From positions 8,919-72,918 of the forward strand of contig CAZOWM010000013.1 in the NCBI GenBank assembly GCA_964583615.1: 64,000 nt of DNA, written 5' to 3'. Origin of the DNA: CAZOWM01 sp964583615. Its GTDB lineage: Bacteria; Spirochaetota; B62-G9; DRHN01. The position numbers and the translations under genes were made by a program. A model generated the notes under the pieces. The model was given only the letters and a program-made list of their open reading frames with translations. It ran no database searches and was not told where the DNA came from. Below are positions 24,966-33,909 of the stretch, piece by piece (the first letter of the stretch is position 1; the number at the start of each line of letters is the position of its first letter).

Positions 24966-26096
24966 TCACATATTGATAAGTATTACCATGTTGTCGCGGT
25001 GAACAACTTCTTCAAAATATGTGGCAACACCGAGAGTTGCGGGAATCATTTTTGTTCTCATCCCCTTTATACGGTTCAGTTCCTCGCTCGAAAAGTTGGA
25101 CAGGCCCCGTGCAATTTCTTCATCCCCCTCATTTCGTATGGAGATGTTTCCCCCGACACCAAAGTCGCCTTTCACCGATAAAACCCCAACCGGAAGAAGT
25201 GACTTTTTTTCCTCCACAATCGCCTTTTCACCGCCCCGGTCGATGTACACACTTCCTTCAATCTTCGAATTGAACGCAATCCATTTTTTTCTCCCTTTGA
25301 TTCGTTTTGTGGACGGCGGACAGTAACTGCCGATCTCTTCACCGGTAATGATCTTTTTGAGATCAACCGTCTTTCCATTTCCGATAATGACCCCCACCCC
25401 CCCCTTTGTGGCTGTCCTCGCCGCATAGAGCTTTGACTCCATCCCTCCCGAGGAAAACAGCGACCCCTTTCCCCTGGCACTGTTCAGAACAGTGTGCGTG
25501 ATCTGCGGAATCGTCTTCAATATGCGCGCCCCCTGATTCTGTTTGGGGTTTCTGTCATACACACCGTCGATATCCGTGAGTATCAGAAGCAGATCCGCAT
25601 CGATCATTATTGAGAGGTGAGCTGCGAGAAGGTCGTTGTCACCGAACCTGATCTCTTCGAATGCAACTGTATCGTTTTCGTTTACCACAGGAATCGAACC
25701 GTAACTCCAGAGCGTAAAGATCGTATTCCGAACGTTGAGGTATCTCCTTCTTTGATGGACATCATCATAGGTGAGGAGAATCTGAGCCGTCTCCAGACCG
25801 CTTTTGTGAAACAGTTCCTCGTAAGCATGCATGAGACTGCTCTGCCCAACCGAAGCTGCTGCCTGAAGCAGATTGAGCTCGCTCGGTCTTGTCTCTATCC
25901 CTAATCTGCGCAAACCGAGTGCAATCGCCCCTGAGCTCACGATTATAAAATTTCTCTTCCCGTCATATATGCCTGATATCTGCTGAACAATGGATTCCAT
26001 GATTGAAGTCGAGATTCTGTTGTCACGTTCAGTCAGGACATTTGTCCCGATTTTAATGACAATTCGTTCGGACTGTGCGACGTATTCTCTGGACAA
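24966..26096 (-). CDS. proB: Glutamate 5-kinase
   Basis: The 376-residue protein has the amino-acid-kinase fold (VIKIGTNVLT, IIVSSGAIALGLRRLG, VNENDTVAFEEIRFGDND, GKGSLFSSGGMESKL) followed by a C-terminal PUA domain from about residue 275. It phosphorylates glutamate in the first, feedback-controlled step of proline synthesis. The start is TTG at 26096 behind AGGGG. It lies 18 bp after the RsbU-type phosphatase and is probably cotranscribed. Proline can also serve as an osmolyte. Confidence 0.97.
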   Translation of the reverse strand: MSREYVAQSERIVIKIGTNVLTERDNRISTSIMESIVQQISGIYDGKRNFIIVSSGAIALGLRRLGIETRPSELNLLQAAASVGQSSLMHAYEELFHKSGLETAQILLTYDDVHQRRRYLNVRNTIFTLWSYGSIPVVNENDTVAFEEIRFGDNDLLAAHLSIMIDADLLLILTDIDGVYDRNPKQNQGARILKTIPQITHTVLNSARGKGSLFSSGGMESKLYAARTATKGGVGVIIGNGKTVDLKKIITGEEIGSYCPPSTKRIKGRKKWIAFNSKIEGSVYIDRGGEKAIVEEKKSLLPVGVLSVKGDFGVGGNISIRNEGDEEIARGLSNFSSEELNRIKGMRTKMIPATLGVATYFEEVVHRDNMVILINM

Positions 26097-26114
26097 TGTG
26101 CGTGCCCCTGACTG

Positions 26115-27386
26115 TCAGCTGATTTTCATAAGCAGGAATGTGACGTCATCGTTTGGCATTTTGTCGTGCTCTTCGTTTTTTTTCATCCTCTTCTTCAGTG
26201 CTCCAATCGGATTTCCGTGTTTCAGGAGTTCCATGATGGGGACTGTCAAATCTGTATGAGGTACGTTTTTCCCCTTTTCTTCAAGCACTTCAAATACTCC
26301 ATCCGTATAGAAAAAAACCGTATCCCCGGAAAAGAGCTGGATACGCTTTTCATCGTACTCTCCGACATCCTCGAACCATCCGATCGGAAATCCACGCATC
26401 TCGACTGTTTCGGTTTTCCCTGTTTTTCTCTCTATCACCGGGAGGGCGTGATGGCCTGCCACTGAAAGCGTGAGAATTTTTTCCCCGAGAGAGTACACGC
26501 CGTACACCATGGTGACAAAATATCTGCCCTCTCCGATGTTATTTTCAATGAAGCTTTTATTCATATTCCGAAGAACTTCTGCGGGAGTTACGATGATGTA
26601 ATTTCCGCCTCCAGGCACCCGCTTGGCATGATGGGATATTTCTCCTTTTAAAAATATTGTAATCATTGCGGATGGGAGCCCGTGCCCTGAAACATCAGCA
26701 ATAAAAATGCCGACTTTGTCCTCATCAATCCTGAAAATGTCATAAATGTCTCCGCCGACCGCATCACAGGGATAATAGAATGAATTGAACTCTACGTCTT
26801 TTACGGCGTACGTCTCTGCTGGAAGGAGGCTCTTTTGTACCTTCCGTGCTGAATTGAGGCTTATCAGCAGCTCTTCGTTCTGGGCTCTGATCACTCCCAC
26901 TTTTTCTTCAACCCTTTTCTCGAGCTGATTTGTGTAATCTTTGAGCTCTCTCATTTTTTTGCTCACGATATTTTCCAGATGGAGGGAATATTTTTTAAAT
27001 ATTCTCGTGGCCTTGAGCAGTTCGAGCTGGGTGTTCACACGTGCTCTCAGCTCCGCAGGTTCCGGCGGTTTGAGGAGAAAGTCGTTGGCCCCGATCTCCA
27101 GGGCGGAGATCTTCTGACGTTCATCGTCCACCACCGTCAAAACAATAACCGGGATTTCCCTGAGCTCGTAGTCCTCCTTCATTTCTCTCAGGACATCCAT
27201 TCCGTATTTTTTCGGCATCTTCAGATCCAGAAGTATGAGATCCGGTTTCTCCTTTCGTGCTTTGAGAATTCCCTCCTCTCCATCATAAGCCTCGATGAAA
27301 CTGTACGCCTCCTTCTCGAACCGTTTTTTGATGAGGTAGATCATGTCGGGATTGTCGTCAACGATGAGGATTTTATGCCTTTCCAA
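26115..27386 (-). CDS. Response regulator with PP2C-type SpoIIE/RsbU phosphatase
   Basis: Residues 1-125 form a receiver domain (ILIVDDNPDM, LILLDLKMPKKYG with the phosphorylated Asp, FLLKPPEP). A coiled coil spans 140-190. Residues 200-420 form a PP2C-like phosphatase (YYPCDAVGGDIYDIF, FIADVSGHGLPSAM, FFYTDGVFEV, PNDDVTFLLMKI) with the metal-binding Asp residues intact. Such proteins dephosphorylate anti-sigma-factor antagonists under control of a histidine kinase. No partner kinase or STAS protein is adjacent. The start is TTG with a weak, distant GGAG. Confidence 0.92.
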   Translation of the reverse strand: MERHKILIVDDNPDMIYLIKKRFEKEAYSFIEAYDGEEGILKARKEKPDLILLDLKMPKKYGMDVLREMKEDYELREIPVIVLTVVDDERQKISALEIGANDFLLKPPEPAELRARVNTQLELLKATRIFKKYSLHLENIVSKKMRELKDYTNQLEKRVEEKVGVIRAQNEELLISLNSARKVQKSLLPAETYAVKDVEFNSFYYPCDAVGGDIYDIFRIDEDKVGIFIADVSGHGLPSAMITIFLKGEISHHAKRVPGGGNYIIVTPAEVLRNMNKSFIENNIGEGRYFVTMVYGVYSLGEKILTLSVAGHHALPVIERKTGKTETVEMRGFPIGWFEDVGEYDEKRIQLFSGDTVFFYTDGVFEVLEEKGKNVPHTDLTVPIMELLKHGNPIGALKKRMKKNEEHDKMPNDDVTFLLMKIS

Positions 27387-27403
27387 ACTGAAGCGAACTC
27401 CAA

Positions 27404-28168
27404 TTAAGAGAATGCGATCCTTGGATTTCTGATGTTTCCCTTGAGTGTGAGCGTGAGCACTCCGTCTCTCGCAACAGAGTCCACGACTCCCTTCAACTGT
27501 GCGTATTGACGAAAAAATTCATTGTTCAATGTGAGAGTGACGGTTCCATCCACCTCCTGCAGGCCGAAGCTTCCAATGATTTCAGAGCTGAAAAGTTCGC
27601 TCTTTATCACTCCCCTTTCGACCGCGTACCTCTCGCCGACATTAGTAAAAGAAAGGTCAGCAATCGGAATTTTGAAAGAGGTGAACTCAAAACCAGCCAG
27701 AAAAAGCCTTTCAACACGTATGGCCTCGGCTTTCAGATCAACCCATGCGAGTGCCTGGAGGTCAAACTCTCGAAGCATGTCTTTCATTTTCACACCGCAC
27801 TCGGCGGTGACGAGGGCTCGTGAGATTTCTACATTTCTGTTCTGAAATCTGACCCCTGTACAGGTGAAACCAACGGTCTTCACTCTTGGAAACAGGATCT
27901 TTTTCATGTAGAGGACAGCATGATCGATCGTAAGCGTCAGAGACCCGTCTTCGCCTGTGAGCAGCACTTCTTCAAACACGAAGCTCATGGGAAACCTGTA
28001 GCGAAGCTTCAAAACGCTGATATTCATCGAATAGTTGCTCGCCAGATAGAAATCCAGACGCTTGATCACCGAACCGTAAGGGAAACTGTAGAGAACAAAG
28101 AAAAAAAACAGAACAATGGATGCAAAAACCGCAGCACAAATTATCCCAATTTTTTTTACCTTGTTCAT
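27404..28168 (-). CDS. GspN/AsmA-like membrane-anchored protein
   Basis: The 254-residue protein has one N-terminal transmembrane helix (AAVFASIVLFFFFVLYSF) and then a beta-rich periplasmic body with repeated strand patterns and the ending GVLTLTLKGNIRNPRIAF. That ending and the length resemble the short GspN-type proteins of type II secretion, a branch related to AsmA-like lipid-transfer proteins. No other type II secretion gene is in the window. It may work in envelope maintenance. Identification is by pattern, so I hold it loosely. Confidence 0.5.
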   Translation of the reverse strand: MNKVKKIGIICAAVFASIVLFFFFVLYSFPYGSVIKRLDFYLASNYSMNISVLKLRYRFPMSFVFEEVLLTGEDGSLTLTIDHAVLYMKKILFPRVKTVGFTCTGVRFQNRNVEISRALVTAECGVKMKDMLREFDLQALAWVDLKAEAIRVERLFLAGFEFTSFKIPIADLSFTNVGERYAVERGVIKSELFSSEIIGSFGLQEVDGTVTLTLNNEFFRQYAQLKGVVDSVARDGVLTLTLKGNIRNPRIAFS

Positions 28169-28205
28169 AGAGAGCTCTCATCCCGGATTCACAGTAGAGA
28201 CAGGC

Positions 28206-28233
28206 ATAATGTAATACCATAAAAAAGGATCAA
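28206..28233 (-). promoter_or_regulatory. Possible promoter for the gspN-like to proA unit
   Basis: TTGATC (28233-28228), 16 bases and CATTAT (28211-28206) lie in the 102-bp gap that separates the rnf operon from the following unit. Confidence 0.3.
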
Positions 28234-28270
28234 CCACTTATTTATATTCATCGGAGACCCGCAGGTTGGC

Positions 28271-28714
28271 CTACAGCGGATTTTGATTGGTAATGTAGAC
28301 ACGAAACTTGCTGTCATTTCTCTTTTTTCTGTCATAGAGACGTATGGGAATGAAGCTGAGGAAGAGAAAGAGGAAGGAGAGAGAGGCTGGAAACAGCTCT
28401 CCCTTTACAGGGAGGGCAAGCGCAGAAGCAGCATACTTACCGATATAATACCCGACGATGAGCGCGATGAGCGGAAATATATACAGTATGGCCGCCGATT
28501 TCACGATTGTTCCCGGCTTGATGGCAACAACCACCCGTTCACCCTTGTGCACAGGTCTGTGTGTGTATGCGTCCACGACCATTTCTGAAGATGAAACTCT
28601 CCTGCAGATACCGCATTTCTCACAGGACTTGTTTGCAGCTATCTTTACCGTTGCGGTGTCCCCCTGAACGGAAACAACTTCACCTTCTTCACCGCTGACA
28701 CCTTTTATGAACAT
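28271..28714 (-). CDS. RseC/MucC-like protein
   Basis: The 147-residue protein matches the RseC family: an N-terminal OB-like part (EEGEVVSVQGDTATVKI), a four-Cys cluster motif (SCEKCGICRR and neighbours), then two transmembrane helices (ILYIFPLIALIVGYYIGKY and LFPASLSFLFLFLSFIPI). RseC in enterobacteria helps Rnf act in reducing SoxR, and MucC modulates sigma-E. Its start is two bases past the rnfB stop, so here it is part of the rnf operon, consistent with a role alongside the Rnf complex. Confidence 0.85.
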   Translation of the reverse strand: MFIKGVSGEEGEVVSVQGDTATVKIAANKSCEKCGICRRVSSSEMVVDAYTHRPVHKGERVVVAIKPGTIVKSAAILYIFPLIALIVGYYIGKYAASALALPVKGELFPASLSFLFLFLSFIPIRLYDRKKRNDSKFRVYITNQNPL

Positions 28715-28716
28715 GG

Positions 28717-29610
28717 CTATTCTTTCTTTCGTTTACTCGCAGCTGCGGCGGAGGGCTTTTCCTCCGCCTCACGAACTTTCTCCTTGAAGTACTCCTCGTA
28801 ACCCGGGGCGGGGTCCGATACCCTGATCACTTTCGTGGGACAGCGCACAGTCGCCCCGACAGGGGCCTTGTTTATCCCATGATCGATTACCGAAAGGTTT
28901 TCCGTCACAGTGACGGATCCCGAGTCGTCATCTTTTTCGCAGAGCTTGCAGGCGATGCATCCTGCACTGCAGTTCTTTTTCGTGACCGCCCCTTTGTCTC
29001 TGGACCTACAGTACACGTGTACGACTTCGTCGTAGTCGGTCAGTTCGATGATGTTTCTCGGACAGACTCTCGCACACTCGCCGCATCCAGTGCATTTTCC
29101 CACATCCACTACAGGAAGGCCGTTTTCTCCCATGTGAATCGCATCGAAACGGCACACTTCGCAGCAATCCCCGAACCCGATACACGAATACAGGCAGGCT
29201 TTCTCTCCGCCGACGAGATGGGCTGCTGCGCACGTTCTGATACCTGTGTACACCTTGTCAAAGACCGCCTCCTTGATCCCCCCACTGCACAACACACGTG
29301 CCACTTTCGGTGTGACTGCCTCCGTTTCTTCGAGCCCGAGAAGGGTGACGAGCTTTTTTGCGACTTCCGCACCTCCCGGTTTGCATCCGTTCGGCGACAC
29401 CTTCCCTTCCACGAGAGCCGCCGCATACGCAGCACACCCCGCAAACCCGCAGGCACCGCAGTTTACTCCCGGCAGCAGTTCGATCGCCTTCTCAACCCTC
29501 GGGTCTTCCTTGACAGCAAGTTTCTTATCGGCAACGGCGAGCATCAAAGCGAGTACAAGACCCATACCTCCCATGCTCACAAGTGAAATCAACACGATAC
29601 TGAATCCCAT
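28717..29610 (-). CDS. rnfB: Rnf complex subunit RnfB (multi-iron-sulfur)
   Basis: The 297-residue protein has an N-terminal transmembrane helix, the Fe-S domain LPGVNCGACGFAGCAAYA, a CIGFGDCCEVC cluster region, the ferredoxin motif CTGCGECARVCPRN and a final CIACKLCEK motif. RnfB receives electrons from reduced ferredoxin. I start at ATG 29610 after AAGGGAG. It has an Ala/Glu/Lys-rich tail. It is the last rnf gene, directly ahead of the rseC-like gene. Confidence 0.95.
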   Translation of the reverse strand: MGFSIVLISLVSMGGMGLVLALMLAVADKKLAVKEDPRVEKAIELLPGVNCGACGFAGCAAYAAALVEGKVSPNGCKPGGAEVAKKLVTLLGLEETEAVTPKVARVLCSGGIKEAVFDKVYTGIRTCAAAHLVGGEKACLYSCIGFGDCCEVCRFDAIHMGENGLPVVDVGKCTGCGECARVCPRNIIELTDYDEVVHVYCRSRDKGAVTKKNCSAGCIACKLCEKDDDSGSVTVTENLSVIDHGINKAPVGATVRCPTKVIRVSDPAPGYEEYFKEKVREAEEKPSAAAASKRKKE

Positions 29611-29652
29611 ATGCACTCCCTTCAATCAATGATTCATAAGGATGCTTCTCCC

Positions 29653-30231
29653 CTATGCGGAGATAAGACCTGCAAACCCCATAAACGCAAGAGCGAGCAG
29701 GCCCGCGATGATCAGGGTGATGGCCGCACCCTTCAGAGGCTCGGGAACATCGGCAAGTTCTAGATCCTCCCGTATTCCCGCCATGATGACGAGCGCAAGC
29801 GTAAACCCGATCCCAGCCCCGATTCCGAACACGATGTTCTGTATGAACGAGTACTCACGGAGTGCGCCAAAGAGCGCGAGGCCCAAAATTGCACAGTTTG
29901 TGGTGATGAGAGGAAGATAGATCCCGAGCGCATCGTAAAGGGTTTTCGATGTCTTTCTGATGAACATCTCAACGAACTGGACCAGTGCGGCAATGACGAT
30001 GATGAAGGACACATATTCGAGAAAGGGAACATTGAAGGCGATCAATATGTAGTGGTTGATGAGCCATGTAATCGCAGACGACAGGGTAAGAACAAAGGTA
30101 ACTGCAAAACCCATGCTCACTGCGGATTCGATTTTTTCGGATACCCCGAGAAAGGGGCAAATTCCGAGAAAATAGGCCAGCACAAAATTATTCACGAGAA
30201 CAGCGGATACGAAAATCAGTATTACTTCCAC
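29653..30231 (-). CDS. rnfA: Rnf complex subunit RnfA
   Basis: From GTG 30231, eight bases after TGGAGG, the protein is 192 residues, the normal RnfA length; longer frames only add an unlikely basic lead. It is a six-helix membrane protein with FVSAVLVNNFVLAYFLGICP at the start and PLITTNCAILGLALF in mid-protein, the conserved stretch of RnfA/NqrE with the intramembrane Cys residues. RnfA and RnfE together hold an intramembrane Fe-S centre on the electron path. Confidence 0.95.
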   Translation of the reverse strand: MEVILIFVSAVLVNNFVLAYFLGICPFLGVSEKIESAVSMGFAVTFVLTLSSAITWLINHYILIAFNVPFLEYVSFIIVIAALVQFVEMFIRKTSKTLYDALGIYLPLITTNCAILGLALFGALREYSFIQNIVFGIGAGIGFTLALVIMAGIREDLELADVPEPLKGAAITLIIAGLLALAFMGFAGLISA

Positions 30232-30266
30232 CGATGACCTCCAGTTATGGAAAGGACCGTGCGAAC

Positions 30267-30911
30267 TTAATGCTCTTTTCTTTCCTTTCTCTTTTTGTCG
30301 ATAAGGTTTTTCGCACCGAGCATAAAACCGAGCGTGATAAACGCCCCGGGGGGGAGAAGCATAATGATCCACGGTTCAAAGCCTTCTGAGAGCACCTTCA
30401 TTCCGAAAAAGGTTCTCATCCCGAGCACTTCTCTGACTCCACCCAGAATCACAAGTGTGGCGGTAAACCCTAAGCTTACCCCTAGAGCATCGAGGAGCGA
30501 CATCAATGCCGTATTCTTTGAAGCAAACGCTTCAGCCCTTCCCAGAATAATGCAGTTGACGACGATAAGGGGAATAAACGGCCCCAGCGCTTTGCTCAGG
30601 TCGAGAAGAAAGGCTTTCAAAAAAATATCGACCATTGTGACAAAAGTTGCAATGATTACAATAAAAGTGGGGATACGCACCTGTTTTGGAACGATGCCGC
30701 GTACAAGTGAGACGATAAAGCTCGATCCCGTCAATACGAACACGACCGCCAGTCCCATGGTGAGGCCGTTTATTGCGGACGTGGTGACCGCGAGCGTCGG
30801 ACACATTCCGAGCAGCATCACCAGAGTGGGGTTTTCCTTCCAGAATCCTTTTATGAATTCGGGTCCGCTCCTCATCGATGTGTGATCACCTAGGTTTTCT
30901 GTCGACCCCAT
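30267..30911 (-). CDS. rnfE: Rnf complex subunit RnfE
   Basis: The 214-residue membrane protein has FIKGFWKENPTLVMLLGMCP and FIPLIVVNCIILGRAEAFA, the RnfE/NqrD signatures with the paired Cys residues that match those of RnfA. I start at ATG 30911 with AAGGGGG upstream; ATG 30875 is an alternative with a closer match to the usual RnfE N-terminus. It is 35 bp upstream of rnfA. Confidence 0.94.
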   Translation of the reverse strand: MGSTENLGDHTSMRSGPEFIKGFWKENPTLVMLLGMCPTLAVTTSAINGLTMGLAVVFVLTGSSFIVSLVRGIVPKQVRIPTFIVIIATFVTMVDIFLKAFLLDLSKALGPFIPLIVVNCIILGRAEAFASKNTALMSLLDALGVSLGFTATLVILGGVREVLGMRTFFGMKVLSEGFEPWIIMLLPPGAFITLGFMLGAKNLIDKKRKERKEH

Positions 30912-30958
30912 AGATCGGATTCCCCCTTGTATGTGAATTCTCAATCCGGTTCAATCTG

Positions 30959-31507
30959 CTACATCTCCTCCGAGAACTCGCTGATCGCCCTGTTGATGAT
31001 TGCAACCACCGAACGGGAAGAAATCGTCGCCCCGGTAACGGCGCGTATCTGGTTGTCCTTTTCGGGCTCCTGGTTTTTTACGTATTCCACTTCAGGTTCC
31101 ACGGAGATATCATTGAACTGATTCTGAAACGCTTCTTCCCCAATTCTCCCCCCGAGTCCCGGAGTCTCGACCTGCTCGAGTACTTTTATACCGGTTATCC
31201 TTTCGAGGTCAACAGTGAGACCCACCATCAGCTTGATCACACCCTGATATCCGTTTCCCTGTGCGGGAAGCGCGATTCCCGCGACTCCCTCCGATGAGTC
31301 CTTGCACTCGAAATACGTGATACCGCCGGCGGATTTCTCTTCATAACTCTCCGCCCCCGGAACCACGATAAAGATCGAGCTTCTCTGCTCCTCGAGCATG
31401 TTCGCCTCGATGAGAGGGTTTGCGAACATGTAAACGAGAGAGAGGATCCCCCCCGATACGCAGGCAAAGAGGGTAAGAATAAGCACCATTTTCACTCGGT
31501 TATTCAT
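30959..31507 (-). CDS. rnfG: Rnf complex subunit RnfG (covalent FMN)
   Basis: The 182-residue protein has one N-terminal transmembrane helix (MVLILTLFACVSGGILSLVY) and an FMN-binding domain ending in IRAVTGATISSRSVV, in which the Thr of TGATIS is the covalent FMN site. The domain faces the periplasm. Its start overlaps the rnfD stop by eight bases, indicating tight translation coupling. Confidence 0.95.
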   Translation of the reverse strand: MNNRVKMVLILTLFACVSGGILSLVYMFANPLIEANMLEEQRSSIFIVVPGAESYEEKSAGGITYFECKDSSEGVAGIALPAQGNGYQGVIKLMVGLTVDLERITGIKVLEQVETPGLGGRIGEEAFQNQFNDISVEPEVEYVKNQEPEKDNQIRAVTGATISSRSVVAIINRAISEFSEEM

Positions 31508-32489
31508 GCTGAGCCCCTGTCCCGAATATTCTCGGCCTGGTCCCCCTGTTTATCATCGGGACCCAGGCATTCATGAAAAGTATTGCATACATCACTCCTT
31601 CCGGGAGCCCGCCAAAGTTCCGTATCAGGACCACGAGTGCGCCGATCCCGGCACCGAATATGACGCACCCCTTTTTCGTCAGTGGAGACGTGACCATGTC
31701 GGTCGCCATGTAGAGTCCGCCTAGCATCAACCCCCCTGCGAAAAGGTGGAACAGCCCGCCGGTGAACCGGGCCGGATTGATAAAATGGAGGGTCTGAGCG
31801 AGGATGAATACCGTGATGAATATGGAGGCCGAAGTCCTCCATTTTATATACTTCTTGATGAAGAGGTAGATGCTGCCGAGAATCAGGAGAAATGAACAGG
31901 TCTCCCCGATAGAACCACCGATGGTCCCGAAAAAGAGCAATCCGATGGGGGTGGAAACAGCGTCGAATTTCATGAGCGCGAGCGGTGTCGCAGTGCTCAG
32001 CGCATCCACGGCAGGTGCCGCGGCCAGCGCCAGTGAAGAAACCCGGGGAGCTATGTAGCTCGATATGAAAACAGGATATGTTGCCGCAAGAAAAGCTCGC
32101 CCCACAAGCGCTGGATTGAAGATGTTGTATCCGAGTCCCCCGAATATCTGTTTTCCAATGACAATGGACACGACCGCCCCGAGTATGACACCGTAGACCG
32201 GAAATTTGGGCGGAAGCACCATGACCAGCAGAATACCGGTGAGTGCGGCGCTGTAATCGGTAAGCGTGAAGGGTCTCTTCCGCAGCCGTACGACGATGTA
32301 TTCCGACAAAAGGCACGTCGCAACCGAAACCGCGTAGAGGAGCAGCACATACCAGCCGAACTGGTATACGCTGAACGCAGCTGCTGGAAGAAGGGTTATG
32401 ATTACACTGAGCATGATCCTGGGCACAGACTCATCGCTCTTTATATGTGGGGACGTGGAAAGAATGAGCTTGTTTTTCTCGTTTTCCAT
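31500..32489 (-). CDS. rnfD: Rnf complex subunit RnfD (covalent FMN, membrane)
   Basis: From ATG 32489 (GAGGGAG upstream) the protein is 329 residues with about nine helices. LSTATPLALMK near residue 165 supplies the FMN-attachment Thr. GKQIFGGLGYNIFNPALVGRA and GGLYMATDMVTSPLT are RnfD/NqrB landmarks. RnfD and RnfG couple electron flow to Na+ or H+ movement. It starts one base after the rnfC stop. Confidence 0.95.
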   Translation of the reverse strand: MENEKNKLILSTSPHIKSDESVPRIMLSVIITLLPAAAFSVYQFGWYVLLLYAVSVATCLLSEYIVVRLRKRPFTLTDYSAALTGILLVMVLPPKFPVYGVILGAVVSIVIGKQIFGGLGYNIFNPALVGRAFLAATYPVFISSYIAPRVSSLALAAAPAVDALSTATPLALMKFDAVSTPIGLLFFGTIGGSIGETCSFLLILGSIYLFIKKYIKWRTSASIFITVFILAQTLHFINPARFTGGLFHLFAGGLMLGGLYMATDMVTSPLTKKGCVIFGAGIGALVVLIRNFGGLPEGVMYAILFMNAWVPMINRGTRPRIFGTGAQHE

Positions 32490-32490
32490 G

Positions 32491-33813
32491 CTACTTTTTC
32501 TCCCTCGCCTTGATCTCTCGCAATTTCTGTTTCGCAGTCTTGATAAGCTGCACAATGGGCCGCTTGCTGGGGCACACGTACGCGCAGCTTCCGCATTCTA
32601 TGCAGTCATTTACACCGTATTTTTCCGCAAGCTCCCATTTCTCAGCTTCGGCGATTATCGAAAGCGTGGAGGGCAGAAGCGACGTTGGGCAGGCCTGCAC
32701 GCAGAGTGAGCACTTGATGCACGGTCCGTGCGTCTGCAACATGTACGGTTCTCGCGGGAGAACAACAAGCCCCGACATGCCTTTTATGACCGGGACATCG
32801 AGCGAGCTCTGTGCAATTCCCATCATTGGACCGCCCATGATCACCTTCCCGGGCTGCCCGTCGGTGCCCCCCGCCTGTTCGATGAGCGCACTGATGGGAG
32901 TACCGATCTTTGCCATGAAGTTCGCCGGCGACTTCACCCCTTTGCCGGTGACCGACACCACCCGCTCAACAAGCGGCTTCCCATCCCTGACCGCTTCGCA
33001 TATGGCAACCGCTGTACCCACATTTGAGACCACGACCCCAACATCCATTGGAAGCCCGCCGCTCGGCACCTCTCTGCTCAAAATCGCCTTGATGAGCATC
33101 TTTTCAGCACCTTGGGGGTACTTTGTCTGTGTGAGCATGCAATCCGTATTGCCGCTCAGCGCGTCACTGATGGCAGCTGCCGCATCCTGTTTATTTGTTT
33201 CCACCGCAAAAATGATCTTTTCCACGCCGAGGACCCTTCCGATCATCTTCGCCCCCAGAATGAGGTCCCCGGTGCGCTCCAGCATGAGGCGGTAATCTGC
33301 AGCGAGATAGGGTTCGCATTCGCATCCGTTGATTATAAGCGTATCGATCGGTTTTCCCTTTGGCGGTGACAACTTCACATGCGCCGGAAACGTCGCACCT
33401 CCGAGCCCGACGATCCCGCCGTCCAGCACCCGTCCAAGAATGTCCTTTGGATCAAGACATTCCACATCGGACCCCATGGGATCCATGTATTCAGATTCGC
33501 CCCCTCCGTCTTTTTGAACGATCACTGAAAGAACGTTCTGTCCGAGCGGATGGAGCGCTTTTTCTATACTTTTCACCTTCCCCGAAACAGGCGAATGCAC
33601 CGGTACAGAGACAAAACCGCGTGCTTTCCCCAGGACCTGCCCCGGTTTCACGTTGTCTCCCCGGGATACGGCAGGCTCACAGGGAGCCCCGATATGCTGC
33701 GCAAGTGGAACCACGATGGTTTCCGGAACCTCAGCCTCCCGTATGGGCACGTCTTTGCAGAGTTCTTTTTCTTCCGGAGGATGAACACCACCCCTGAAGG
33801 TGAAAATATTCAT
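32491..33813 (-). CDS. rnfC: Rnf complex subunit RnfC (NADH dehydrogenase subunit)
   Basis: The 440-residue protein starts with FRGGVHPPEEKELCKD, a family hallmark, has the FMN/NADH-binding SLBB-like region (IINGCECEPYLAADYR), and ends with two [4Fe-4S] motifs, CIKCSLCVQACPTSLLP and CIECGSCAYVCPSKRPI. It links the ferredoxin side to NAD+ reduction. It is the first gene of rnfCDGEAB, behind a good promoter and AGGAG. The length is typical of anaerobe RnfC without the Lys/Ala-rich tail of enterobacteria. Confidence 0.96.
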   Translation of the reverse strand: MNIFTFRGGVHPPEEKELCKDVPIREAEVPETIVVPLAQHIGAPCEPAVSRGDNVKPGQVLGKARGFVSVPVHSPVSGKVKSIEKALHPLGQNVLSVIVQKDGGGESEYMDPMGSDVECLDPKDILGRVLDGGIVGLGGATFPAHVKLSPPKGKPIDTLIINGCECEPYLAADYRLMLERTGDLILGAKMIGRVLGVEKIIFAVETNKQDAAAAISDALSGNTDCMLTQTKYPQGAEKMLIKAILSREVPSGGLPMDVGVVVSNVGTAVAICEAVRDGKPLVERVVSVTGKGVKSPANFMAKIGTPISALIEQAGGTDGQPGKVIMGGPMMGIAQSSLDVPVIKGMSGLVVLPREPYMLQTHGPCIKCSLCVQACPTSLLPSTLSIIAEAEKWELAEKYGVNDCIECGSCAYVCPSKRPIVQLIKTAKQKLREIKAREKK

Positions 33814-33876
33814 TTGGAGAGCTCCTGCTAAGGGTATTTTATCCTGCCATCCTGACGCTGCATATTCAGATGTTCC

Positions 33877-33905
33877 ATAATAGTGAGAATGAAAAAATTA
33901 TTCAA
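33877..33905 (-). promoter_or_regulatory. Promoter of the rnf operon
   Basis: On the minus strand TTGAAT (33905-33900), a 17-base spacer and TATTAT (33882-33877) lie about 65 bp upstream of rnfC. This is one of the best consensus matches in the window. Confidence 0.6.
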
Positions 33906-33909
33906 CCAA

